From: Bacillota bacterium
GTDB lineage: Bacteria > Bacillota_E > JAJZYS01 > JAJYTV01
DNA length: 29,493 nt
NCBI GenBank assembly: GCA_021845645.1
Contig: JAJZVM010000041.1
Location: 1-29,493 of the forward strand
Reading direction: 5' to 3'
Below, one piece after another: positions 8,036-16,090 of the stretch (position 1 is the stretch's first letter; every line of letters begins with the position of its first letter). A program made the position numbers and the translations under genes. The notes under the pieces were generated by a model that was given only the letters and a program-made list of their open reading frames with translations, made no database searches and was not told where the DNA came from.

Positions 8036-9358
8036 GTGAACATGCGGACCTACGGCACCATGGGCGTCGACTGGGAGGATCGCGTCGACTTCGACCGTCT
8101 GCGCCGGGAGCGGCTGGCACGGATCAAGAAGTCGCTCGGGACGTCGGAACTCGGAGCGGTACTGCTCTTCGACATGGTCAATATCCGGTACGTGACAGCG
8201 ACCCACATCGGTACGTGGGCGCTCGACAAGCTGGTGCGCTTCGCCCTGTTGCCGCGGGACGACGAGCCGATCATCTGGGACATGGGTTCGGCCGCCAAGC
8301 ACCACCAGCTCTACTGCTCCTGGATCGCCGACCGCTCACGCCCCGGCATTTCCACCTTTCACGGCGCGATCGCACCTGAGGCCGGACGGCCGGAGGATGT
8401 CGCGCGAAAGGTCAAGACGGAGCTTGAGGCGCGTGGACTCGCCGGCGCGCCGATCGGCGTCGACATCGTGGAGATGCCCGTCCTCAATGCGCTCAAGGCC
8501 GTCGGCCTGCATGTCGTGGACGCGCAACAACTGATGCTCCAGGCGCGCCTCATCAAGACCCAGGACGAGATCGTCCTCCTGGACGAGGCGGCAGCGATGG
8601 TCGATGCGGCGTATCAGGATCTCTACAAGGTCCTCCGACCCGGCGTCCAGGAGAACGAATGTGTGGGTCTCGTCAGTCAGAGCCTCTATGACCTCGGTTC
8701 GGAATTCGTCGAAGGCGTCAACGCCATTTCCGGGGATCGTGCATCACCCCACCCCCACGTGTACAGTGACCGCCTGATCCGGCCCGGCGATGCCGCCTAC
8801 TTCGATATCATCCATAGCTTCAACGGCTACAAGACCTGCTACTATCGCACCTTCGCCGTCGGAAGCGCATCGCCGGCGCTGGTCGATGCGTACAAGCGTG
8901 CGCGCGCCATCCTGGACTGCGCCATCAACATGGTCAAGCCGGGCGTCACCACAGCCGACATCGTCGGCCATTGCTACCCGCCCGCCGAGGCGTTCGGCTT
9001 CCCCGACGAGGAAGCTGCCTTCGCGCTGCAGTTCGGCCATGGCATCGGTCTTTCGCACTGGGAGAAGCCGATCTTCAGCCGTCTCACCTCGTTCAAGAAG
9101 CCGGAGGTTCTCGAGGCCGGCATGGTGATCGCCCTCGAGACGTTCTGGCCGACACCGGACGGGCGCGCTGCGGCACGCATCGAGGAGGAGCTTGTGGTAA
9201 CCCAGGACGGCTGTGAAGTGATCTCGCGCTTCCCTGCCGAGTCCCTGGTGATTGCCGGCCGCCAGTACTTCAGTGCGACCGGGCCCTTGCCGGCGACCCG
9301 CGAGCCGGAGTCCCACCGCAACACGCGCATACCGCAGCCCAACCTTGGGACTCGCTGA
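8036..9358 (+). CDS. M24-family (creatinase/aminopeptidase P fold) protein, copy 1
   Basis: A 440-aa protein with an N-terminal creatinase-like domain (about 1-180, GAVLLFDMVNIRYVTATHIG) and a C-terminal pita-bread domain. M24 enzymes bind two metals and cleave C-N or C-S bonds: prolidase, creatinase, ectoine hydrolase and the DMSP lyase DddP, which the N-terminal half recalls. Four of the five metal ligands are visible: Asp257 (YFDIIHSFNGY), His335 (GHGIGLSHWEKP), Glu368 (ALETFW) and Glu383 (RIEEELVV). The fifth, the Asp expected 11 residues after Asp257, is Cys268 in YKTCYYRTF. The start is GTG with GGGAGG 9 nt upstream; an in-frame ATG is two codons on. It is a tandem paralogue of the next gene. 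The reaction is unknown; hydrolysis or lysis of the imported substrate is my inference. Confidence 0.85.
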   Translation: MNMRTYGTMGVDWEDRVDFDRLRRERLARIKKSLGTSELGAVLLFDMVNIRYVTATHIGTWALDKLVRFALLPRDDEPIIWDMGSAAKHHQLYCSWIADRSRPGISTFHGAIAPEAGRPEDVARKVKTELEARGLAGAPIGVDIVEMPVLNALKAVGLHVVDAQQLMLQARLIKTQDEIVLLDEAAAMVDAAYQDLYKVLRPGVQENECVGLVSQSLYDLGSEFVEGVNAISGDRASPHPHVYSDRLIRPGDAAYFDIIHSFNGYKTCYYRTFAVGSASPALVDAYKRARAILDCAINMVKPGVTTADIVGHCYPPAEAFGFPDEEAAFALQFGHGIGLSHWEKPIFSRLTSFKKPEVLEAGMVIALETFWPTPDGRAAARIEEELVVTQDGCEVISRFPAESLVIAGRQYFSATGPLPATREPESHRNTRIPQPNLGTR

Positions 9359-9440
9359 CCCTGCCTGAAACCTGTGCGAACTGCGAAGGTGCGAGGTGCG
9401 CACGTTGGCGGACCTGGCGCCCGATGAGGGGGCTGCTGGT

Positions 9441-10754
9441 GTGAACGTGATGACTTTCGGCACGATGGGCGTCGACTGGGAGGACCGAGTGGACTACGGT
9501 CGGCTGCGTGGAGACCGGCTGGCGCGCATCAAGGCGTCCCTGGCCGCTTCGGAACTGGGGTCGCTGCTGCTATTTGACATGGCGAACATCCGCTACGTGG
9601 CCGCGGCGCACATCGGCACGTGGGCGATGGACAAGTACAGTCGGTTCACGCTGCTGCCGCGCGGCGACGAACCCATCATGTGGGATCTCGGGTCGGCGGC
9701 CAAACACCACGAACTCTACTGTTCCTGGATGCACGGGCGCTCGCACGCCGGCATCACGACGTTCCATGGCGCTATTCCGCCCGAAGCGGGTCGACCGCAG
9801 GACGTAGCCCGGCAGATCAAGCGGGAACTTGAGTCGCGTGGTCTCGCGGATGCCCCGATCGGGGTGGACGTCGCAGAGATCCCCATCGTACAGGCCCTCG
9901 AGGCGGAGGGACTGCGCGTCATGGATGCCCAGGAGCTGATGCTGCAGACCCGCCGGATCAAGACCTGGGACGAACTCGTGCTGATCAACACAGCCGCCTC
10001 GATGGTCGACGCGGCGTACGAGGAACTCTACCGGAAGCTGCGGCCCGGCATCCAGGAGAACGAGTGCGTCGGGCTCGTGAGCCGGTACCTCTACGACCAC
10101 GGCTCCGAGTTCGTCGAGGCGGTCAACGCGATCACCGGAGACCGTTCGAATCCGCATCCCCATGTGCACAGCGACCGCCTGATCCGCCCGGGCGAGGCGG
10201 CCTACTTCGACATCATCCACAGCTTCAACGGCTACCGCACCTGCTACTACCGCACCTTCGCGGTGGGCAGCGCCTCACCCGGCTTCCTCGACGCGTACAA
10301 GCGCACGCGGGACATCCTCGACTGCGCCATCAGCATGGTGCGGCCGGGCGTCACGACCGCCGAGATCGTCGAGCACTGCTACCCGAAGGCGCAGGAGTTC
10401 GGCTACCCGGACGAGGAGGCCGCATTCGGCCTGCAGTTCGGCCACGGCATCGGGCTTTCGCATTGGGAGAAGCCCGTGTTCAGCCGGCTGACCTCGTTCG
10501 CCAAGCCCGAGGTGCTGGAGCCTGGCATGGCATTCGCGCTCGAGACCTTCTGGCCGTCTTCCGACGGTCGGTCGGCGGCCCGCATCGAGGAAGAGATCAT
10601 TGTCACGCAGGACGGATGCGAGGTCATCTCGCGCTTCCCCGCCGAGACGCTGCTCGTGGCTGGCCGGCAGTACTTCAGCGCAGCGGGACCGCTGCCGCTG
10701 ACGCGCGACGCCCAATCGCATCTCAACAACAAGGCGGAAAGTCTGCTCGACTAG
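9441..10754 (+). CDS. M24-family (creatinase/aminopeptidase P fold) protein, copy 2
   Basis: A 437-aa paralogue of the preceding gene, by eye about three quarters identical along its whole length including the N-terminus (GTMGVDWEDRVD). That alignment supports the GTG start at 9441, with GAGGGGG 9 nt upstream, over the longer frame from 9396. It shares the altered metal site: Asp257 and His, Glu, Glu are kept, and the second Asp is again Cys268 (YRTCYYRTF). Both copies stay intact with the same substitution, which argues for selection, perhaps as a heterodimer or for two related substrates, since M24 proteins of this size are usually dimers. Differences cluster on the surface and at the C-terminal tail. 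It follows copy 1 after an 82-nt gap. Confidence 0.85.
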   Translation: MNVMTFGTMGVDWEDRVDYGRLRGDRLARIKASLAASELGSLLLFDMANIRYVAAAHIGTWAMDKYSRFTLLPRGDEPIMWDLGSAAKHHELYCSWMHGRSHAGITTFHGAIPPEAGRPQDVARQIKRELESRGLADAPIGVDVAEIPIVQALEAEGLRVMDAQELMLQTRRIKTWDELVLINTAASMVDAAYEELYRKLRPGIQENECVGLVSRYLYDHGSEFVEAVNAITGDRSNPHPHVHSDRLIRPGEAAYFDIIHSFNGYRTCYYRTFAVGSASPGFLDAYKRTRDILDCAISMVRPGVTTAEIVEHCYPKAQEFGYPDEEAAFGLQFGHGIGLSHWEKPVFSRLTSFAKPEVLEPGMAFALETFWPSSDGRSAARIEEEIIVTQDGCEVISRFPAETLLVAGRQYFSAAGPLPLTRDAQSHLNNKAESLLD

Positions 10755-10805
10755 CAGAGCTGGGGCCGCCAGCAAGAGGACGGATCGGAAGGGTCGGATG
10801 CCGCA

Positions 10806-11735
10806 ATGGCCACGCCGGATACCAGCAGTCCCTGGGTGATCGACACCATGCACGCGGCGCAGGGGATACGCCGGAGGGTCCTTGAGTACACGCTCAAGAC
10901 CAACGAAGGCTACTTGAGCCAGGCGCTCTCCTCGGCCGAGATTCTCTCTACGCTGTACACGCGGGTGATGCGCCTCGCGCCGAGCGAGGCCCCGCAGGTG
11001 CCGCCGCCTTTCGGCGGGGTGCCGCATGCCGGACACGATGGCCATTTCACGGGAGCCGCCTACAACGGCCCGCACGCACCCCATCTGGACCGCTTCTACC
11101 TCTCCGCGGCGCACTACGCTCTGGCGCTCTACGCCGTGCTGGTCGAGACGGGGCGGATGGCTCCCGAGGGCCTTTACCAGTTCAACACGGACGGCTCCAC
11201 CGTGGAGATGATCGGCGCCGACCATTCGCCGGGCATGGAACTGGAAACGGGATCGCTGGCCCAGGGACTGAGTCAAGTGGCCGGCGTAGCGCTCGCGCGC
11301 CGCCTGCACGGAGAAGATGGCCGCTGCTTCATCTTCATGTCGGACGGCGAGTTCCAGGAGGGCCAGACCTGGGAGACGTTCGAGGTTCTGAACCACCACC
11401 ACATAAGCCGCGTTGCGGCGTACGTCGACGTGAACGGCCAGCAGGTCGACGGACGCGTCGCCGATGTGCTCGACACGGGCGACCTGGCGGCCAAGCTGCG
11501 GCTCTTCGGGGCTGAGGTGCACGTCGTGGACGGCCATGACGTGGAAGCACTGGAGCGCACCGCGGTCCAGTGGGACATGCAGCGCCCCTTGGTCGTGCTG
11601 GCGCGCACCAACCCTTGGCAGGGTGTCGACGTTCTCCGCCAGCGCAATCCCAAGTTCCACTACGTGCGATTCAAGGGCGACGAGGAGCGCCGCCTGTACC
11701 AGGATGCCCTCGCAGCCCTGGGCGGGAGGGAGTGA
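10806..11735 (+). CDS. transketolase, N-terminal (TPP-binding) subunit
   Basis: A 309-aa protein equal to the first domain of transketolase. GYLSQALSSAEILSTLY matches the substrate/TPP segment near the N-terminus. DRFYLSAAHYALALYAVL, the SPGMELETGSLAQGLSQVAG segment and the metal/TPP motif SDGEFQEGQTWE (Ser179-Asp180-Gly181) with DVNGQQVDG follow. Stand-alone N and C halves together make a functional two-subunit transketolase that moves a two-carbon ketol unit between sugars or small aldehydes. An ATG at 10806 is used, 12 nt after GGAAGGG, a somewhat long spacing. The C subunit starts 6 nt after this stop. In this catabolic setting the acceptor may be an unusual aldehyde and not a pentose phosphate. 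Confidence 0.85.
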   Translation: MATPDTSSPWVIDTMHAAQGIRRRVLEYTLKTNEGYLSQALSSAEILSTLYTRVMRLAPSEAPQVPPPFGGVPHAGHDGHFTGAAYNGPHAPHLDRFYLSAAHYALALYAVLVETGRMAPEGLYQFNTDGSTVEMIGADHSPGMELETGSLAQGLSQVAGVALARRLHGEDGRCFIFMSDGEFQEGQTWETFEVLNHHHISRVAAYVDVNGQQVDGRVADVLDTGDLAAKLRLFGAEVHVVDGHDVEALERTAVQWDMQRPLVVLARTNPWQGVDVLRQRNPKFHYVRFKGDEERRLYQDALAALGGRE

Positions 11736-11740
11736 CCGCT

Positions 11741-12745
11741 ATGGAAATCCTGCGTCAGGTGCACGCCGCGAACCTAGCGAAGTGGGCCAAGGACAGGCCC
11801 GAGGTCCTGGTCCTCTCCGGAGACCTCACGGGATCGACAGAGGCCGACCTCTTTGCCGCCGCCTATCCGGATCGCTTCTTCAACCTGGGCATGACCGAGC
11901 AGAACATGATGAGCATGGCAGGGGGCCTCGCCCGCGAAGGGTTTCGCCCGTTCGTGCACACGTTCGCTGTCTTCATTTACCGGCGCGCTCTCGACCAGCT
12001 CGCCATGTCCGTCGCCTATCCAAACCTGCCCGTGCGCCTGTTCGGGTTTCTGCCCGGCATCGTGACGCCGGGCGGTGCGACGCACCAGGCGATCGACGAC
12101 GTTGCCGTCATGCGCGCCCTGCCGAACATGACGGTCATCGAGTGTGGCGATGCGACCGACGTCGAGTCGGTTCTGGACGTTGCGGACGCCGTGCCTGGCC
12201 CGGTGTACGTGCGCCTCGTGCGCGGCGCGATTCCCCGTCTGTTCCCTGCGGAAGAAGGCATGCAGCTGGGGCACGCGCGTGAGCTTGGCCAGGGCGAGGA
12301 CGTGCTGTGGCTGACGAGCGGCATTGCCACCGAGGAGTCGCTACGAGCCGCGGACGTTGTGCGCGGCGCTGGCGTCTCGCTGGCGCATATGCACGTCTCG
12401 ACGCTCAAGCCGTTCGATGACGAGGCGGTGCTCGCGGCGATCGGCCGCGCGAAGCACGGCGTCATCACCATGGAGAACCACACCGTCATCGGCGGACTGG
12501 GCAGCGCCGTGGCCGAGATGATGGCGACCCACGGCATCGGCCGTCAGCTCGTGCGCCTCGGGCTGCAGGACACGTTCGCGCACGGCGGCAGCAAGTCGTA
12601 CCTGATGCGCGAGTACGGTTTCGACGCGCTTGCGCTTGTCGAGACAACGGAGCGGCTGCTTGGCCGGAATCTGGGCATCGCGCCGCAGGATCTGTCGGAG
12701 GAGCCTGCCACGCTGGATGCGCACGCGAAGGCCGAGGGTCTCTAG
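11741..12745 (+). CDS. transketolase, C-terminal (pyrimidine-binding) subunit
   Basis: A 334-aa protein with the central and last domains of transketolase. LVLSGDLTGSTEADLF and RFFNLGMTEQNMMSMAGG hold the catalytic Glu53 that activates TPP. FGFLPGIVTPGGATHQAIDD follows, then the C-terminal domain with STLKPFDDEAV, TMENHTVIGGLGSAVAE and a FAHGGSKSYLMREYG ending typical of split transketolases and DXS-like proteins. A strong GGCGGGAGGGAG lies 8 nt before the ATG and overlaps the end of the N-subunit gene, so the two are made together. Together with the N subunit it makes up a normal-length transketolase (about 640 aa). Confidence 0.88.
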   Translation: MEILRQVHAANLAKWAKDRPEVLVLSGDLTGSTEADLFAAAYPDRFFNLGMTEQNMMSMAGGLAREGFRPFVHTFAVFIYRRALDQLAMSVAYPNLPVRLFGFLPGIVTPGGATHQAIDDVAVMRALPNMTVIECGDATDVESVLDVADAVPGPVYVRLVRGAIPRLFPAEEGMQLGHARELGQGEDVLWLTSGIATEESLRAADVVRGAGVSLAHMHVSTLKPFDDEAVLAAIGRAKHGVITMENHTVIGGLGSAVAEMMATHGIGRQLVRLGLQDTFAHGGSKSYLMREYGFDALALVETTERLLGRNLGIAPQDLSEEPATLDAHAKAEGL

Positions 12746-12798
12746 GCGTCGCGTTTCGGCTAGTTACGCGCCGGGCCCATATGGAGGGAGTACGCAAC

Positions 12799-14004
12799 TT
12801 GGCTACCGAGATCATCATGCCTGCACTGGGCATGGCGCAGGAGACGGGGCGGATCGTCCGTTGGCTCAAGGCGAGCGGTGACCGCGTGCAGCAGGGCGAG
12901 CCGCTATTGCAGGTCGAGACGGACAAGACGGTCGTAGAGCTGGAAGCACCGGCGCACGGCATGCTGCGCACGCTCCGCGAGGCGGACGACGAGGGCGTGC
13001 CGATCGGCGAGGTCATAGGCTGGGTTGGCTCAGAGGATGAGGAGCCGCCACGAGGGGAGACCCCACCTCCGCTACCTGCGGAAGCAGGCGGAGCTGGGAC
13101 CCTGCCCCCCTCCCATGAGGTGGAGGGACGCAGCACCGGCCCTGCCGCGACTGAGAGTGTGAACCCTGCGATACAGGCGCGCGTCGGGGTCGCGATGTCG
13201 CCAAAGGCGCGGCGCTTGGCGCAGGAGCGCGGGGTCGACGTCGCGGCGCTAGCGGCGGATACCAGCGGACCCGTCCACGCCGCGGACGTGCTGAGCGCGA
13301 CCACAGCAGCTCGCGACACGCCGGCCGCCGGCGGACAGGTTCGGCGCTGGAACGGCATCGCGGAGACGATGGCCCACCGCACGGCGCAATCCTGGCGCCA
13401 GGCGCCGCACTTCTACCTGATGCGCGAGATGAACGCGACCTCGCTCAAGGAGTGGCTCGCTGCGGTGCGCGGCAAGCTGCCGCAGGCGACGCTGACAGAT
13501 CTCCTGATCCGCGTTGCGGCCCACGTCCTGCACCGCTTCCCGCAGCTCAACGCCAGTCCGGTCGAGGGTGGCATCCTGATGCACGACGCGGTCAACATCG
13601 GTGTCGCTGTGGCCACAGAACGTGGACTGATCGTGCCTGTCATCCATGGAGCCGATCAGCTCGCGCTGAACTCCATCGTCGATGAGCGATCGGCGCTGCT
13701 TGCACGGACGCGTGACGGGCGTGCCACGCCCAGCGACCTGAGCGGAGGCACTTTCACGATAAGCAACCTCGGCATGTTCGGTATCGACCAGTTCATGCCG
13801 GTACTGAACCTGGACGAGGCTCTGCTTCTCGCCGTTGGCAGGATTCAGGAGAAGGTGGTGGTGGACAACGGTAGCATCGTGTCCCGCCCGATGATGGCGC
13901 TGACGCTGGCGTGCGACCATCGCGTGGTCGACGGGGCGTCCGCGGCGGAGTTCCTCCGTGAATTCGTTGCGATCCTTGAACAGCCAGTCATGCTCATCCA
14001 ATAG
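12799..14004 (+). CDS. dihydrolipoamide acyltransferase (E2) of the 2-oxoacid/acetoin dehydrogenase complex
   Basis: A 401-aa E2 core protein. The lipoyl domain (about 1-80) has the lipoylated Lys43 in VETDKTVVELEAP. A proline/glycine-rich linker follows (about 84-125), then the peripheral subunit-binding domain (about 130-165, VAMSPKARRLAQERGVDVAA), then the catalytic domain (about 180-401) with active-site His374 in CDHRVVDGASAAEF and FTISNLGMFGIDQF. The TTG at 12799 is preferred: GGAGGGAG sits 8 nt upstream and MATEIIMPALGM is the usual E2 beginning. The ATG at 12781 would place its own ribosome site inside the gene. The linker DNA (13061-13127) consists of two hairpins and may be an inserted palindromic element. 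It transfers the acyl group from E1 to CoA; E3 is encoded ten genes later. Confidence 0.9.
   Translation: MATEIIMPALGMAQETGRIVRWLKASGDRVQQGEPLLQVETDKTVVELEAPAHGMLRTLREADDEGVPIGEVIGWVGSEDEEPPRGETPPPLPAEAGGAGTLPPSHEVEGRSTGPAATESVNPAIQARVGVAMSPKARRLAQERGVDVAALAADTSGPVHAADVLSATTAARDTPAAGGQVRRWNGIAETMAHRTAQSWRQAPHFYLMREMNATSLKEWLAAVRGKLPQATLTDLLIRVAAHVLHRFPQLNASPVEGGILMHDAVNIGVAVATERGLIVPVIHGADQLALNSIVDERSALLARTRDGRATPSDLSGGTFTISNLGMFGIDQFMPVLNLDEALLLAVGRIQEKVVVDNGSIVSRPMMALTLACDHRVVDGASAAEFLREFVAILEQPVMLIQ
13061..13127. repeat. tandem palindromes inside the E2 linker
   Basis: CTCCGC (13067-13072) pairs with GCGGAG (13088-13093), with an inner CTGC/GCAG stem. A second hairpin, CCCTCC (13108-13113) with GGAGGG (13122-13127), follows directly. 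The encoded residues are low-complexity (Pro, Gly, Glu) and fall between the lipoyl and subunit-binding domains, where insertions are tolerated. It looks like a mobile palindromic element carried in frame. Confidence 0.4.
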
Positions 14005-14020
14005 TTCCAGAAGGAAGGTT

Positions 14021-15247
14021 TTGGCCATTATTAGGAGATGGCTAGGCGCAGCTGCGACCCTGCTTGCGTCGCTCAGCATGGTTTTCGCCTTCGGCTCCGT
14101 CAACGTCGCGGCGGCTCCGTCCGGAAAGCCCATCGTGATTGGTGGCACCCTGAGCCTGACGGGGGCATTCGCTGAATCGGGCCAGCAGTACTACATGGTG
14201 GACAAGTATTGGGTCAACCAGATCAACAAGGAGGGCGGATTGCTCGGACGTCCGGTCAAGCTCGTGATCTACGACGACCAAAGCGATCCGACCACCTGCA
14301 CAGCGCTGTACCAGAAGCTGATCAGCACGGATCACGTCAACTTCCTGCTTGCCCCGTACAGCACGTACCTCGGAGCGCCCGTCCTGCCCATCGCCCTTGC
14401 CAACCACATGATGCTCTGGAACTACGGTTTCGTGGGCGAATCCTTGTTCGACCAAGCCAAGGGCATGATGGTCACCACCTACAACTATCAGGACACCCAG
14501 TACACTTACGGCCTCTTCCAACTCCTCAGCACGCTGCCGAAGAGTGAGCGGCCCACCAAGCTGGCCGTCCTGACCGACCAGAACCCCTTCACCCTCGCGG
14601 TGCTGAACGGTGTGCCCGGCGAGTACGGCGGCTTCGTCCAGTACGCCAAGCACTATGGCTACCAGATCGTCATGAACCAGCAGTACCCGGCCAGCACCAC
14701 CGACTTCACGTCGCTCGTCCAGCAGGCCAAGCTCGCGGGTGCCGACGGCCTCGTGGTCCTGGCGCTGCCGACCGACGCCCTCGACATCGCCCGCACCGTC
14801 GGACAGCTCGGTTACAAGCCCAAGATCGAGTTCTTTGGCGGTTCCCAGGTGACGACGCTGCCTAACTGGAGCAGCCTGGGCGCGGCTGCGAAAGACACCA
14901 TCAGCACCACCGTGGCCATGCCGAACCAGAACTTCAACGGCCTTGCAGCTATCAACACGCTGTTCAAGCAGCACAACATCAACGTTCTGCCGAGCTACGC
15001 TGCCAGCGCGTACGCTCTGTTCCAGGTGCTGCAGACAGCAGTGCAGCAGACCCGCTCGCTGAACCAGGTGACCCTGGACAAGTACGTCCTTAGCCACCAG
15101 TTCAACACGGCCATCGGCAAGATCCGCTACAAGAGCAACGGCACGTTGCCGTTCAATGGACTCGTCGTCCAGTACACCACCGGCAAGAACGTCGTGGTCT
15201 GGCCTGCCAAGTACGCGACAGGCAAAGTCGTCACCCCATTGCCTTAG
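14021..15247 (+). CDS. ABC transporter substrate-binding protein, branched-chain amino acid (LivK/periplasmic type I) family
   Basis: A 408-aa exported binding protein that captures the substrate for the ABC importer encoded next. The signal peptide has arginines at residues 5-6, a hydrophobic core (LGAAATLLASLSMVFAFG) and an AAA-type cleavage site before PSGKPIVIGG; there is no lipobox cysteine. The mature part shows the type-I fold signature IVIGGTLSLTGAFAESGQQ and INKEGGLLGRPVKLVIYDDQSDP. TTG at 14021 is the start because AGAAGGA lies 5 nt upstream; the next in-frame ATG would cut into the signal peptide. The family binds Leu/Ile/Val but also many amides, aromatic and carboxylic compounds, so the ligand is open. 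A strong hairpin follows the stop. Confidence 0.9.
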   Translation: MAIIRRWLGAAATLLASLSMVFAFGSVNVAAAPSGKPIVIGGTLSLTGAFAESGQQYYMVDKYWVNQINKEGGLLGRPVKLVIYDDQSDPTTCTALYQKLISTDHVNFLLAPYSTYLGAPVLPIALANHMMLWNYGFVGESLFDQAKGMMVTTYNYQDTQYTYGLFQLLSTLPKSERPTKLAVLTDQNPFTLAVLNGVPGEYGGFVQYAKHYGYQIVMNQQYPASTTDFTSLVQQAKLAGADGLVVLALPTDALDIARTVGQLGYKPKIEFFGGSQVTTLPNWSSLGAAAKDTISTTVAMPNQNFNGLAAINTLFKQHNINVLPSYAASAYALFQVLQTAVQQTRSLNQVTLDKYVLSHQFNTAIGKIRYKSNGTLPFNGLVVQYTTGKNVVVWPAKYATGKVVTPLP

Positions 15248-15256
15248 GTACCCGCT

Positions 15257-15284
15257 CGGGGGACGCCCATCTCGGCGTCCCCCG
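15257..15284 (+). terminator. 11-bp intercistronic stem-loop after the binding-protein gene
   Basis: CGGGGGACGCC (15257-15267) pairs perfectly with GGCGTCCCCCG (15274-15284) over the 6-nt loop CATCTC, 9 nt past the binding-protein stop. No T-run follows, so it probably acts as an mRNA-stabilising or attenuating hairpin that raises binding-protein levels over the ATPases and permeases, a common arrangement in ABC import operons. Confidence 0.6.
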
Positions 15285-15343
15285 GGGCGGTTGCGGGGGG
15301 ACGCTTTCCAATCGCCAGCCCTACGGGAAGGTGGCTGCAGCCG

Positions 15344-16090
15344 TTGGCTACGCAACTCGCAGAGGAGTCATCCAGCATCACGGTGGAGCACGTCTCCAAA
15401 CGTTTCGGAGGTCTCTTCGCGCTGAGGGACGTCTCGTTCAGCGTGGCCCAGGGCACGGTGTTCGGAATGATTGGACCGAATGGCTCGGGCAAGACGACGC
15501 TCCTGAACACGATTAACGGTGTCTATCGGGCGACGACAGGCACCGTCCGCTTCCGCGGCCGCGAAGTGCAGAACCTCCCGCCCAGCGCCCTGCTGCGCCT
15601 GGGAGTGGCTCGCACCTTTCAGAACCCGCACGTCTTCCTGACGATGACGGTCGAAGAGAACATGATGCTGCCGACCATCGAGACGGGCGTGCTGGACACG
15701 GCGTTCCGAGACGAAATCCTGGAAACGCTGCACCTCGGCGGCCTGGTGCGCAGCACTGCGAGCCAGCTCTCGGGCGGTGAGCAGAAACTGCTGGAGTTCG
15801 CCCGCGCGATGGTCACGCATCCCCAGGTCGTTCTCATGGACGAGCCGTTCGGCGGTGTAGACGCGGCGATCAAGACCGTCATGCAAGACAACATTCGTCG
15901 CTGGAGCAGCCAGGCGGGCACCACGTTCATCGTCGTAAGCCATGAGATCCCCGATCTTGTGCAGTTATCCAACCGCGTGGTCTGCCTCGCGGAGGGTTCC
16001 TTCATCGCGGACGGGACGCCAAGCGAGGTGACGGCCGATGAGCATGTCGTCAGTGTCTACCTTGGCCGCAGATATGAGCGCAAAGAGTAA
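15344..16090 (+). CDS. livG: branched-chain-type ABC transporter ATP-binding protein (LivG-like)
   Basis: A 248-aa cytoplasmic ATPase. Walker A is GPNGSGKTTLLN, the LivG-specific GVARTFQNPHVFLTMTVEEN (Q-loop) follows, the ABC signature is LSGGEQKLLEFAR, Walker B is VVLMDEPF and the switch histidine lies in VVSHEIPD. It pairs with the LivF-like ATPase to power import. The start is TTG at 15344 with GGGAAGG about 11 nt upstream; no ATG is available before the conserved part. Its 3' end overlaps the next gene by 53 nt. The D-loop reads GGVD where many LivG proteins have AGLN, a small variation. Confidence 0.9.
   Translation: MATQLAEESSSITVEHVSKRFGGLFALRDVSFSVAQGTVFGMIGPNGSGKTTLLNTINGVYRATTGTVRFRGREVQNLPPSALLRLGVARTFQNPHVFLTMTVEENMMLPTIETGVLDTAFRDEILETLHLGGLVRSTASQLSGGEQKLLEFARAMVTHPQVVLMDEPFGGVDAAIKTVMQDNIRRWSSQAGTTFIVVSHEIPDLVQLSNRVVCLAEGSFIADGTPSEVTADEHVVSVYLGRRYERKE

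Noticed and set aside
8036..10754. Calling the M24 pair DMSP lyase (DddP)
   Set aside because: The N-terminal half recalls DddP, but the metal site differs (Cys268) and no acrylate- or DMSP-related genes are present. The evidence supports the fold only.
12781..12798. ATG at 12781 as the E2 start
   Set aside because: The sequence right after this ATG is the GGAGGGAG ribosome site for the TTG at 12799, which gives the standard E2 N-terminus.
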